A stretch of 64,000 nt of DNA from Flaviaestuariibacter flavus (GTDB lineage Bacteria; Bacteroidota; Bacteroidia; Chitinophagales; Chitinophagaceae): the NCBI RefSeq assembly GCF_004337505.1, contig NZ_SJZI01000050.1, positions 62,001 to 126,000 of the forward strand, in the 5' to 3' direction. Numbering within the stretch: position 1 is the stretch's first letter; the number at the start of each line of letters is the position of its first letter. Under the pieces are notes generated by a model. The model had not been told where the DNA came from and ran no database searches. It worked only from the letters and a program-made list of their open reading frames with translations. Positions 1 to 7,538 of the stretch are shown one piece after another. The position numbers were made by a program, and so were the translations under genes.

Positions 1-1
1 G

Positions 2-232
2 TTCGGCTGCGACATCTGCCAGGAGGTTTGCCCCTGGAACCGCTTCAGTACACCGAATAGGGAGCCTGCCTTTACGCCGGTTCCGGAGGTGCTCAACCTC
101 TCCAGCAGCGAGTGGGAAGCACTCAGCGAGGAAGCGTTCCGCACCATCTTCCGCCGTTCGCCGCTGAGCCGCGCCAAGCACCGGGGCATCCAGCGCAACC
201 TGCGTTTTCTTAAAGGAGATCAAGGCGCTTAG
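2..232 (+). CDS. queG: Epoxyqueuosine reductase QueG, C-terminal end (partial)
   Basis: Only the last 76 residues are in the window; the gene enters from the left edge. The visible start carries CDICQEVCPWN, the second 4Fe-4S cysteine motif that is highly characteristic of QueG. The tail contains SPLSRAKHRGIQRN, which also matches the family's C-terminus. QueG reduces epoxyqueuosine to queuosine in the anticodon of GUN tRNAs in the cytoplasm, using iron-sulfur clusters and a cobalamin. The gene converges on the barrel protein that follows, with 64 bp between the two stops and no clear terminator. Confidence 0.93.
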   Translation, partial: FGCDICQEVCPWNRFSTPNREPAFTPVPEVLNLSSSEWEALSEEAFRTIFRRSPLSRAKHRGIQRNLRFLKGDQGA

Positions 233-296
233 CGCGCCGGGTGCAACAGGCTTCGGACGCCGGCTTGTTGATATTCACAAAGTTTTCGCGGGACGA

Positions 297-1751
297 TCAG
301 AACCGGAAGCGGGCCTGCAGGCCCGGCGCCGACAGTTGGTAGCCTCCATCGGGGCCGGTGCGGCTGAAGCCGCGCTGGTAGCCGGGGCCGACAAACAGGG
401 CGCGGCTGCCTTTCTCCCAGAGGCGGAATTCAACACCGGCCTGCCAGAACAATTGCATTTTGGTGTCACGCTCCGCGGGCACGAACGAGCGGTCGTCGTA
501 GCGGTACACCCAGGCCTTGCCGCCTACCGGCACGCCCAGGTTCAGGCCCGCGCTGAGCTGCAGGCGCTCTAGTGGCTTCCACCGCAAACCGGCTCCCGCC
601 GTGATATAATGCCAGGTGAAGCGGGCGCTGCTTTTCCAGTAAACGGGGCCCGGTGCAGCCGAGGGCAGCAAGCCGGCTCCCATTGCGTTGCCCGGGTCGA
701 AATCCGATACACTTCCGTAAACGCTGTAATAGGCATAACCGAGGCTTGCCGTGAGGGCGAGCCTGCGCTGCAGGGGCAGGGCGATACCGGCCTGCACACC
801 GGCGCCCAGGCTGGCTGCATACGTCGGCGTGGCAGGAACAAAGGCCGGGTAAGTTTGTGTTTCGATATGATCGCTGCTTGCCGGGGCCGTAGCCAGGCGG
901 CTGGCACCTGCCCAGGCACCAAGGTTCCATTCCATGCGCTTCCGGCCGGTTTTCTTCGGTATTGCCGGCTGTGCAGCCATATTGCTGTCTGCGGGGGGCG
1001 TGACCACAGCGGCAAGTGCAGGAGCGGCTGCCGGGCTCGTCCGGGCCATCGTATCCGCCGGAGTAATTGCCGCTACCGGGAACTGGTTCGTGGGTTCTGC
1101 CGGCTTTTGTAGTAGTTCGGGCCGCTGAGACTGCTCCGGGGCTTCCGCCAGTGTTTGGGAGCGCTTCCCAGTAATATTTGCGGCGAACTTTTTCGCGCCG
1201 CTGCCGGCTGCTGCAAGGCTTGCCCGGCGCGCTTTATTAGCAAAAATGTTGGCGGTTTGCCCGGAAGTGCGGGCAGAGATGCTGCGAACAGCAATTGAAT
1301 TGCGTGCGTCTTGTTTTCCACCGGTTGCTGCCGGCGCTTCGGTAAGGTGCGATGTTCCAGCCGGTACATTGTCGGTTTGTATTGTACCTGCTGTAGCCGT
1401 GCCGACTTCGTTGTGCGCGTTATCTTCTGTGCGGACGGGTTGATCTGAGCCGGAACGTTTTGGTGTGGAACCGGTTTCGGGTGTGTTGCCGTTGCCGGTA
1501 GTAGCGGGTGTGGCTGGCATGTTGCGTCCGGTATGGGCAACCGGGTTTTCGCCGCGCTGGCCGTTCCGGAGGAGGAGGCCGCCACCGCCGAGAAGCAGGA
1601 GCCCGAAGAAGAACCAGATCAGCAGGGCGCGCCGGCGGCGGCGCTTTTGGTTGATCTGTCGGGAGACGGCCTCCCACACGGGCGCCGACGGCTCGAAGCG
1701 CAGCTCGCCCATCTTTTTCTGTACGTCCCGTTCAAAATTATTTTCCAGCAT
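297..1751 (-). CDS. Membrane-anchored protein with predicted outer-membrane beta-barrel, coupled to an ECF sigma factor
   Basis: I chose the ATG at 1751 (MLENNFERDV), giving 484 aa; the reading frame stays open further upstream only inside the sigma gene. Residues 1-36 look cytoplasmic and are followed by a run of arginines and one membrane segment at about 41-61. A Pro/Thr/Ala/Gly-rich linker covers roughly 70-290. The C-terminal 190 residues have alternating aromatic beta-strand patterns and end in QARFRF, as in outer-membrane barrels. The start overlaps the end of the sigma gene by 14 bp, so the two are probably translationally coupled. The N-terminus may act as an anti-sigma segment; that is inference, and no known anti-sigma domain is recognised. 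Confidence 0.75.
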   Translation of the reverse strand: MLENNFERDVQKKMGELRFEPSAPVWEAVSRQINQKRRRRRALLIWFFFGLLLLGGGGLLLRNGQRGENPVAHTGRNMPATPATTGNGNTPETGSTPKRSGSDQPVRTEDNAHNEVGTATAGTIQTDNVPAGTSHLTEAPAATGGKQDARNSIAVRSISARTSGQTANIFANKARRASLAAAGSGAKKFAANITGKRSQTLAEAPEQSQRPELLQKPAEPTNQFPVAAITPADTMARTSPAAAPALAAVVTPPADSNMAAQPAIPKKTGRKRMEWNLGAWAGASRLATAPASSDHIETQTYPAFVPATPTYAASLGAGVQAGIALPLQRRLALTASLGYAYYSVYGSVSDFDPGNAMGAGLLPSAAPGPVYWKSSARFTWHYITAGAGLRWKPLERLQLSAGLNLGVPVGGKAWVYRYDDRSFVPAERDTKMQLFWQAGVEFRLWEKGSRALFVGPGYQRGFSRTGPDGGYQLSAPGLQARFRF

Positions 1752-2298
1752 AACGCACGTTTTGGGCTTGCGCCTCTTTGTTTTGAATCCAGGTAATGAG
1801 CAGGGCCCGCGACCGCGCATACTGCGAGCGCGAGGTGCCTTCGCTGATGCCGAGCAGCTTGCCGATCTCCACATGGCTGTAGCCTTCCACCGCGTAGAGG
1901 TTGAAGATGGTCTGGTAGCCCGTGGGCAGCTGCCGGATGAGTGCCGCGAGCTCCTTGGCGCCGAGCGTCACGGCCGGGTCTTCGGTCGACACGGGGTGCA
2001 GGTGGTCGGAATCGAAGGCCAGGTCGTAATTGTAGGGCGAGCGCCGCTTCAGGTAGTTGAGCGCGGTGTTGACCATGATCCGGCGGATCCAGGCGCCCAG
2101 CTCGCCCTCGGCGCGGTATTGTTTCAGGTTGAGAAATGCCTTGACGAAACCCTCCTGCAGCACGTCCTCTGCATCTTCCATCGATTTGGTGTACCGGTAG
2201 CAAACGGCCAGCATATCGCCCGCATAGCGGTCGTACAGCGCTTTCTGCGCTGCCGGATCGCCCCTGAGGGCCCCTCTGACAAGTTCACGATCTTCCAT
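1738..2298 (-). CDS. RNA polymerase sigma-70 factor, ECF type
   Basis: This 186-residue protein has the two-domain layout of ECF sigma factors. Region 2 covers about residues 10-80 (YDRYAGDMLAVCYRYT, then DAEDVLQEGFVKAF). Region 4 covers about 115-165, with a helix-turn-helix at GYSHVEIGKLLGISEGTSRS. It should direct core RNA polymerase to a small set of promoters in response to an envelope signal. The 14-bp overlap with the downstream membrane and barrel protein makes that protein its likely regulator or partner. The start ATG at 2298 is the first in frame and gives the usual family length. Confidence 0.93.
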   Translation of the reverse strand: MEDRELVRGALRGDPAAQKALYDRYAGDMLAVCYRYTKSMEDAEDVLQEGFVKAFLNLKQYRAEGELGAWIRRIMVNTALNYLKRRSPYNYDLAFDSDHLHPVSTEDPAVTLGAKELAALIRQLPTGYQTIFNLYAVEGYSHVEIGKLLGISEGTSRSQYARSRALLITWIQNKEAQAQNVRYAGK

Positions 2299-2362
2299 GA
2301 CGGTGGGATATGCTGCGGTACTGACAATGCCCGGAACCGAAGCGTTGCAGCAGCACGGAAAT

Positions 2363-2833
2363 TTATTTCGCGGCCTCGGCCTGCTGTTTCAGGTTGCGGA
2401 TGCCGGCCTCCATCATAGCGCCATAAGATTGCTCGAAAAACAGGGAGCTGAATTTCTCCCAGGGATACCAGCGCAGGTGAATGTCCGAATACCACTGTAC
2501 CGTGACCGTGTTGGCGCCGCCAAGCTGGTAGTAGCGGAAGGCCTGCTCGAGGTCGCGCACGCCGGGATGCTGCAACAGGGCCACGGTGAGCGTATCGGAG
2601 CGTTCGCGGAAGGTAAAGCGGATATTGCGGGCCGAGCTGTTGCTGTCGGCCAGCCAGGGATGCCAGGTCCGCCACTGGCTGCTGTCATTCACCAAGGCCT
2701 GCACCCGTTCTTTCGGCGCCGAAATGTTCGCTGCCCGCGAAATGCGTACCCGCGAAGGAATCAGGAGCGAAATGAGCGTCCAGAGCAGGAAAATAAAAAA
2801 GGCGGACAGGAGGGCGAGCTTGACGATGCGCAA
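2363..2833 (-). CDS. SRPBCC-family protein with N-terminal membrane anchor
   Basis: This 156-residue protein starts with one hydrophobic helix (residues 4-27), followed by a START/polyketide-cyclase-like domain that begins at ISAPKERVQALVNDSSQWRTW. That pattern is typical of SRPBCC proteins, which bind hydrophobic ligands in a helix-grip fold. No other methionine is available near the N-terminus, so the start appears to be TTG at 2833. A TAATTTTG box lies on the same strand near 2855-2862. The substrate is unknown. It lies upstream of the sigma gene on the same strand with a 64-bp gap. Confidence 0.7.
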   Translation of the reverse strand: MRIVKLALLSAFFIFLLWTLISLLIPSRVRISRAANISAPKERVQALVNDSSQWRTWHPWLADSNSSARNIRFTFRERSDTLTVALLQHPGVRDLEQAFRYYQLGGANTVTVQWYSDIHLRWYPWEKFSSLFFEQSYGAMMEAGIRNLKQQAEAAK

Positions 2834-2937
2834 GGGGAGGAGGATTGGTGGACGGCAAAATTACGGCAATCGGGGGCGTGAGCCGTCAATCGTTAGCCGT
2901 GAGTCCCTGCTGCCGGCGAAGCGACGGGCACTAGCCC

Positions 2938-3073
2938 GTCATTGCGAGCGCAGCGAAGCAAACTCCATGTTTACACGGGGTGGTCGGGGCTTAATGACTT
3001 TCTGAGTTGAAGTGTTTTCTAACCACGATCTGTCTTTAGGTCGGGGAGTTTGCTTCGCTGCGCTCGCAATGAC
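2938..3073. mobile_element. 136-bp inverted-repeat unit (candidate miniature element)
   Basis: Left arm 2938-2966 and right arm 3045-3073 are perfect 29-bp inverted repeats starting GTCATTGCGAGCG and ending AAACTCC. About 78 bp of unrelated, non-coding sequence lies between. The arms resemble those of the GIY-YIG unit at 54106-54671, sharing GTCAT, GAGCG and AGCGAAG at matching places. A hairpin touches each outer end. A non-autonomous relative of that unit is the simplest reading, but mobility is not shown by this sequence. Confidence 0.55.
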
Positions 3074-3105
3074 GCCAAAGGCGTCGCGCAAGCGACGCCT
3101 TTGGC
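3074..3105. terminator. Perfect hairpin downstream of the ABC permease
   Basis: A 14-bp stem (GCCAAAGGCGTCGC) closes a GCAA loop. It lies about 30 bp past the stop of the minus-strand permease gene but has no T-run on that strand, so its role as a terminator is uncertain. It directly abuts the outer end of the 136-bp inverted-repeat unit. Confidence 0.5.
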
Positions 3106-3135
3106 ACATTAGCACATCAGCACATCAGCACATTA

Positions 3136-4245
3136 TTACTCCCACCGGAACACCCGGACCGTTGCCGCATAAATGGCAAGCCCCCAGGCCGCGAGGATGG
3201 CGATCTCGGGCCAGCAGGCACCAAGGCCGGCGCCTTCGAAGGAAACGCGGCGCAGGGCGTCGTTGTAGGCCGTCAGCGGGAGAAAACGCACGATGCCCTG
3301 CAGGAATTCGGGAAGGGCCTCCTTTGGAAAGAAGGTGCCCGACAAAAAGTATTGCGGGAAGATGAACAGGTTGGCGTAGATGGGGATAACGTTCTGGTTT
3401 TTGGCGATGCTTGAGATGAAGAAGCCGAAGCCCATGAACACCAGCAGGGCCAGGAGGCTCAGCACCAGGATCGACAAAAAGGTGAGCGGGCCGTGTGCCA
3501 GCGTAAAGCCATAGGCAAACCGGCCGAAAACCAGCAGTAATGCAACCACCAGCAGCTGGAAGATGACACGGGCCAGGCTTTCGCCGAGGATGATATAGGA
3601 GCGGCGCACCGGCGTGGCGTAAAGCCGCTTCAGCACCAGCGTTTCGCGGAGCGAGAAAAAAAGAAAAGCAACGGTGAAGACGGCCGAGCCCACCAGCGAA
3701 AAGCCGATCATACCCGGGAGCAGGAAGTCGATCGATTTGTATTCGCGCCCCGGCATCAGCTCCTGGCGGATCACGGCAAAACGCGGCCGGTTGGGGAAGA
3801 GCCGCTCCTCGATGTCGTGGATACCGTTGCGCAGGATCGGGTAGAGCAGCTGCAGGTCGGAGAGGCTCGCCCGCGAGGTGCGCATATTAATCACGTATTG
3901 GGTGTTGCCGCTGCCCGCGGCAGGCTGAATGCCCAGGATGGCGGCGAGCCGTCCTTTCTGCAGCAGCTCCTCCGGGTCGCGGTGGCTGTCGTTATTCGGC
4001 AGGATCCGCAGACCCTGGGTGTGCGACAGCATCCGGTACACATCGCTGGTGGTGTCGGTCCCTTTTTCAAAAGCCACCCGCACTGAAGAACCGCCGCCCC
4101 GCCCGCCCAGCGAGCCAAAAATGACGATGAGCACGATCGGGAAAAAGAGCCCGAAAAAAACCGACTGAGGGCTCTTGGCCAGCGCACGCAGGCTCGCGGT
4201 AGTGATGGCCAGCATCGCCCGGACCTGGCTATAGGGTTGTGACAT
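3136..4245 (-). CDS. ABC transporter permease (ABC-2 type)
   Basis: This is a 369-residue ABC-2 type permease: an N-terminal membrane helix (SVFFGLFFPIVLIVIFGSLGG), a periplasmic loop of about 130 residues, and five C-terminal helices starting near LLPGMIGFSLVGSAVFTVAFL. It would form the membrane pore of an exporter, but no ATP-binding partner is encoded beside it, so the partner and substrate are unknown. I chose the ATG at 4245 (MSQPYSQVRAM) because a TACTTTTG promoter box lies 7 nt upstream; the longer frame reads into a repeat. MLAITTASLR at 4218 is an alternative start. Confidence 0.85.
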   Translation of the reverse strand: MSQPYSQVRAMLAITTASLRALAKSPQSVFFGLFFPIVLIVIFGSLGGRGGGSSVRVAFEKGTDTTSDVYRMLSHTQGLRILPNNDSHRDPEELLQKGRLAAILGIQPAAGSGNTQYVINMRTSRASLSDLQLLYPILRNGIHDIEERLFPNRPRFAVIRQELMPGREYKSIDFLLPGMIGFSLVGSAVFTVAFLFFSLRETLVLKRLYATPVRRSYIILGESLARVIFQLLVVALLLVFGRFAYGFTLAHGPLTFLSILVLSLLALLVFMGFGFFISSIAKNQNVIPIYANLFIFPQYFLSGTFFPKEALPEFLQGIVRFLPLTAYNDALRRVSFEGAGLGACWPEIAILAAWGLAIYAATVRVFRWE

Positions 4246-4252
4246 ACGTACG

Positions 4253-4260
4253 CAAAAGTA
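4253..4260 (-). promoter_or_regulatory. -7 box (TACTTTTG) of the ABC permease
   Basis: It matches the Bacteroidota -7 consensus TAnnTTTG and ends 7 nt before the chosen start codon, so the transcript would have almost no leader. Confidence 0.5.
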
Positions 4261-4273
4261 GTGGTGACGGGGT

Positions 4274-4401
4274 AAAGAGAAAGGCCGCAGATCTTTTATG
4301 ATCCTTATGATTTGCGCAGATATCGTTACCGGCGTAAGCCAATCATAATGAATCCTAACCAATCTGCGTATTCCGCTTGCGGAATCAGGGTTCTTTCTCT
4401 C
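4274..4401. repeat. 120-bp palindromic repeat family, copy A
   Basis: It starts with a degenerate AAAGAGAAAGGCCGCAGAT and ends with GGTTCTTTCTCTC, with TTATGAT-type words and a CCGCTTGCGG hairpin inside. It aligns along its length with copies at 7381, 27428 and 58171. It fills the gap between the permease start and the sppA stop. Confidence 0.8.
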
Positions 4402-6150
4402 TTACCGGATCATGAACTGGAACGGCATCCGCATCTGCGGCGTGTTGCACATCTGCCTGATGCCCACGAGCTGCTGGTATACGGCGAACTGCTCGGTGCC
4501 GAGCTCGCGCTCCAGTTGCGCTGCCGGTTCTTCTTTTTTGCGGTTCAGCAGGTCGTTGAGCCAGCCTTCGCGCTCCGGAAACTCGCGGAGGCGGTAGGAG
4601 TCCACCTTGGCCATGCGGGCCGCGCAGCGCACGGCCTCCTCAAGCGAGCCGATGCGGTCAACGAGGCCGATCTTCTGGCCCTGGATACCGCTCCACACAC
4701 GGCCCTGGGCGATGGAGCCGATATAGGCCGTGTCTTTGCGGCGCCCGTCGGCAACGCGTTGCTTGAAAAGGGCATAGATACGCTCCACCTCGCGCTGCTG
4801 GAAGCCTTGCTCGGCGCTGTTCATGGGGCGGTATATATTCAGCTGGTCGGCGTGCTCGGCGGTCTTTACCCCGTCGAACGTAACGCCCAGCTTGTCATTG
4901 AAGAAGCCCTTCAGGTTCGGGATCACGGTGAAAACACCAATGGAGCCGGTGATGGTATTGGGCAACGCAAAGATGCTGTCGGCCGGCGTCGCGATATAAT
5001 AACCACCCGAGGCGGCCACATCGCCAAACGACACTACCAGCGGCTTTTCCTTGCGGGCCAGCGAAAGCTCGCGCCAGATGTTTTCACTGGCAAGCGCCGA
5101 GCCGCCACCCGAGTTGATGCGGAACACGATCGCCTTGATTGACTTGTCGAGCCGCATCTTGCGGATCATCTTCACATATTCTTTGTCGCCGATGGAGCCG
5201 GTGCCGCCGTCGCCGTCAACGATATTGCCTTCGGCATAAAGCAGCCCGATGCGCGAAGAGCCGGTTTGCTTGTAGGAGGCCGCTTCGGCATAGGTGTCGA
5301 GGTCCACGATATGCAGCTTGGCATCGCTGGCGGCACCGATGCGCTTCTTGAGCTCGCTGCGGATCTCATCGTCGTAGCGCAGGCCATCCACGAGGCCTTC
5401 GCGCAGGGCGTCGCCCGCGTTCTGCACCCGGCCTTCATTGGCAAGGCGGTGCAGGGTCACCGTGTCGATGCCGCGCGCCGCGCTCACGCGCTGCAGCAGC
5501 ACGCGGTACAGGTCGCCGAGCCATTCGGTGGTTTGCAGGCGGTTTTCGGGCGTCATCCGGTCGGTACGAAAAGGCTCGGTGGCGCTTTTGAATTTGCCGG
5601 CATAAAAGATCTGCGGCTGGATGCCGAGGCGGTCGAGGGTATTCTTGAAAAAGGTAAGTTCAACAGCAAGTCCTTTCCACTCCAGCATGCCCGCGGGGCC
5701 GAGGTATATGCGCTCGGCGGCCGTGGCAACATAATAGGCCTTCTGCGACATGCGGTTGCCATAGGCCACCACGTACTTGCCCTTGCTGCGGAAATGCACC
5801 AGCGCCTGCCGCAGCTCCTCGCTCGCCGCGTAGCCATTGCCGTTGTCTTCGGCCTCGAGCAGGATGGCGTCGATGTGCTTGTCGGCAGCCGCTTCGCGGA
5901 TAAGGCGCACGGCATCGTAAAGCCCCGGCGCATCGGCTTCGCCGCCGCTCAGGCGGTTCAGCGGATTGCGCCGCTCCGTTTCTGAAAAATGACGGCCCAG
6001 GTCGATGCGCAGCACCGACCGGTTGACGATGAGCGGCTTTTCGCCGCTGGCAAGAGAGGCGACCACTGCGACGAAAAAGAAAAAGGCCAGGATCCAGAAA
6101 ACGAAAAAGGCCAGGAGGGAGGCGAAGAAGGTCCGGAAGAAGGGGTTCAT
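4402..6150 (-). CDS. sppA: Signal peptide peptidase SppA, 67K type
   Basis: This 582-residue protein has the tandem arrangement of long SppA proteases: one N-terminal membrane helix (about residues 8-32), an N-terminal peptidase S49 repeat and a C-terminal S49 repeat. The catalytic lysine is expected in AGKFKSATEPF (about residue 200) and the nucleophilic serine in DVAASGGYYIATPADS (about residue 385). Both fit the Ser/Lys dyad known from E. coli SppA. It should degrade cleaved signal peptides in the inner membrane. The gene is divergent from folK with 46 bp between the starts. Confidence 0.95.
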   Translation of the reverse strand: MNPFFRTFFASLLAFFVFWILAFFFFVAVVASLASGEKPLIVNRSVLRIDLGRHFSETERRNPLNRLSGGEADAPGLYDAVRLIREAAADKHIDAILLEAEDNGNGYAASEELRQALVHFRSKGKYVVAYGNRMSQKAYYVATAAERIYLGPAGMLEWKGLAVELTFFKNTLDRLGIQPQIFYAGKFKSATEPFRTDRMTPENRLQTTEWLGDLYRVLLQRVSAARGIDTVTLHRLANEGRVQNAGDALREGLVDGLRYDDEIRSELKKRIGAASDAKLHIVDLDTYAEAASYKQTGSSRIGLLYAEGNIVDGDGGTGSIGDKEYVKMIRKMRLDKSIKAIVFRINSGGGSALASENIWRELSLARKEKPLVVSFGDVAASGGYYIATPADSIFALPNTITGSIGVFTVIPNLKGFFNDKLGVTFDGVKTAEHADQLNIYRPMNSAEQGFQQREVERIYALFKQRVADGRRKDTAYIGSIAQGRVWSGIQGQKIGLVDRIGSLEEAVRCAARMAKVDSYRLREFPEREGWLNDLLNRKKEEPAAQLERELGTEQFAVYQQLVGIRQMCNTPQMRMPFQFMIR

Positions 6151-6196
6151 ATGCAGTATGCTGTTCCATTCAAAAATAGAAGATATTTGACGCCCA

Positions 6197-6697
6197 TTGG
6201 AAAATCACACGCATCGGGCTTACCTGCTGCTTGGCGGCAATCTCGGCGACCGGCCGGCGCTGCTGGCGGCCGCGCGCGCCGCCGTCGGCCAGGATGCCGG
6301 CACCGTCGTTGCCGCATCCGGGCTTTATGAAACCGCCGCCTGGGGCCTCGAAGACCAGCCCGCCTTTCTCAACCAGGCGCTTGCCCTCGACACCAGGCTT
6401 TCGCCCGAAGGCCTGCTGGAGACCCTGCTGGCCGTGGAGGCTACCCTGGGCCGTGAGCGCCGTGAGCGCTATGGACCGCGGCCCATCGACATCGACATTC
6501 TTTTTTACGACAACCTCGTGCACGATGCGCCGCACCTGCACCTGCCGCATCCCCGCCTGCCGGAACGCCGCTTTGCGCTGGTGCCGCTACACGAGATCGC
6601 GCCCGGCCTCCGTCACCCCGTGCTGGGCCGGACCGTGGCCGAATTGCTGGCCGCCTGCACCGACCCACTCGCCGTGAATAACTTCCCGGGAGCGTGA
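6197..6697 (+). CDS. folK: 2-amino-4-hydroxy-6-hydroxymethyldihydropteridine diphosphokinase
   Basis: The 166-residue protein matches HPPK, which transfers pyrophosphate from ATP to 6-hydroxymethyl-dihydropterin in folate synthesis. Visible marks are LLLGGNLGDR at the N-terminus, the SGLYETAAWG pterin-binding stretch, and the signature YGPRPIDIDILFYDN near residue 95. There is no ATG before the conserved core, so the start is probably TTG at 6197. It lies directly upstream of a deoxynucleoside kinase gene (48 bp to its GTG), an arrangement seen in other Bacteroidota. Confidence 0.94.
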   Translation: MENHTHRAYLLLGGNLGDRPALLAAARAAVGQDAGTVVAASGLYETAAWGLEDQPAFLNQALALDTRLSPEGLLETLLAVEATLGRERRERYGPRPIDIDILFYDNLVHDAPHLHLPHPRLPERRFALVPLHEIAPGLRHPVLGRTVAELLAACTDPLAVNNFPGA

Positions 6698-6745
6698 CCG
6701 CTGAATTCCTTTATTTTGCCCGTTCCGCAACGAAAGAGAGATCCT

Positions 6746-7378
6746 GTGAAGTATAATTTCATCACCATCGAGGGCAATATCGGCGCCGGCAAGACCACCC
6801 TTGCCAATATGCTGGCGAAGCATTTCGATGCGCGCCTCGTGCTGGAACAATTTGCCGACAACCCCTTCCTGCCGAAGTTCTACGAGAACCCGGGCCAGTA
6901 TGCCTTCCCGCTCGAGCTGTTTTTTATGGCCGAGCGCTTCAAGCAGCTCAAAGACCTCGTAGGGCAGAAGGACCTCTTTCAAAGCGTTACCATCACCGAC
7001 TACCTTTTTACGAAGTGTCTTCTCTTTGCACGCGTAAACCTTCCCGAAGACGAATACCGCCTTTACCAGCGGCTTTTCGACATCATCCTGCAACAACTCG
7101 TACAGCCCGAGCTGCTCATCTACCTGCATGCACCGGTTAGCAAGCTGCAGTCGAACATCGCCAAGCGCGGCCGCCCCTACGAGCTCAACATCCCCGACGA
7201 CTACCTGTTCAGCATCCAGGAAACCTATACCAACTACATCAGGCAGCACAACACCAAAACGCTGATCGTCGACGTTTCCAACGCCGACTTCCTCTACAAC
7301 GAAAAGCATTTTCAAACCATTCTCGATGCCCTCGACCGCGATTATGCGGAGGGACAGCACTACCTCACGTTGCCGTAG
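6746..7378 (+). CDS. Deoxynucleoside kinase
   Basis: The P-loop IEGNIGAGKTTLANML sits at residues 7-22, followed by the family's ERF motif (AERFKQLKDL) and a lid region RGRPYELNIPDDYL. It should phosphorylate deoxynucleosides for salvage in the cytosol. Family members act on deoxyadenosine/deoxyguanosine or have broader range, and the sequence alone does not decide which. I chose the GTG at 6746, preceded by GAAAGAGAG, giving 210 aa and the usual KYNFITIEGN start; a TTG 30 nt upstream also keeps the frame. It is likely co-transcribed with folK. Confidence 0.92.
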   Translation: MKYNFITIEGNIGAGKTTLANMLAKHFDARLVLEQFADNPFLPKFYENPGQYAFPLELFFMAERFKQLKDLVGQKDLFQSVTITDYLFTKCLLFARVNLPEDEYRLYQRLFDIILQQLVQPELLIYLHAPVSKLQSNIAKRGRPYELNIPDDYLFSIQETYTNYIRQHNTKTLIVDVSNADFLYNEKHFQTILDALDRDYAEGQHYLTLP

Positions 7379-7380
7379 GT

Positions 7381-7500
7381 GAGAAAGAACGCTGATCCTG
7401 CTGAAGCAGGATGCGCAGATTGGTTTTGATTAACACAGATGTTGGTACCGTTACCCACGTACATCATAACAGATCATAATAAATCTGCGTTCTTTCTCTC
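7381..7500. repeat. 120-bp palindromic repeat family, copy B (inverted orientation)
   Basis: It runs from GAGAAAGAACGCTGAT to GCGTTCTTTCTCTC. The internal hairpin (CCTGCTGAAGCAGG) lies on the left here and on the right in copies A, C and D, so this copy is inserted in the opposite orientation. It begins two bases after the deoxynucleoside kinase stop. Confidence 0.85.
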
Positions 7501-7538
7501 GAACCCGCCGTCGGCGGCAGGGGTGTACATTCGCGCCG

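Larger units (their letters stand above)
2834..3135. other. Intergenic region made of repeats and hairpins
   Basis: No gene is visible in these 302 bases. From left to right they hold the SRPBCC promoter box, a copy of the recurring word ATTGACGGCTCAC (complement, 2878-2890), a small hairpin (2924-2940), the 136-bp inverted-repeat unit (2938-3073), a perfect 14-bp-stem hairpin (3074-3105), and a short tandem of GCACATCA-like words up to the permease stop. Confidence 0.8.

Noticed and set aside
297..1874. Start of the barrel protein at 1874
   Set aside because: The extra 41 residues lie wholly inside the sigma gene and have shadow-like composition. MLENNFERDV at 1751 is the typical start of this kind of protein.
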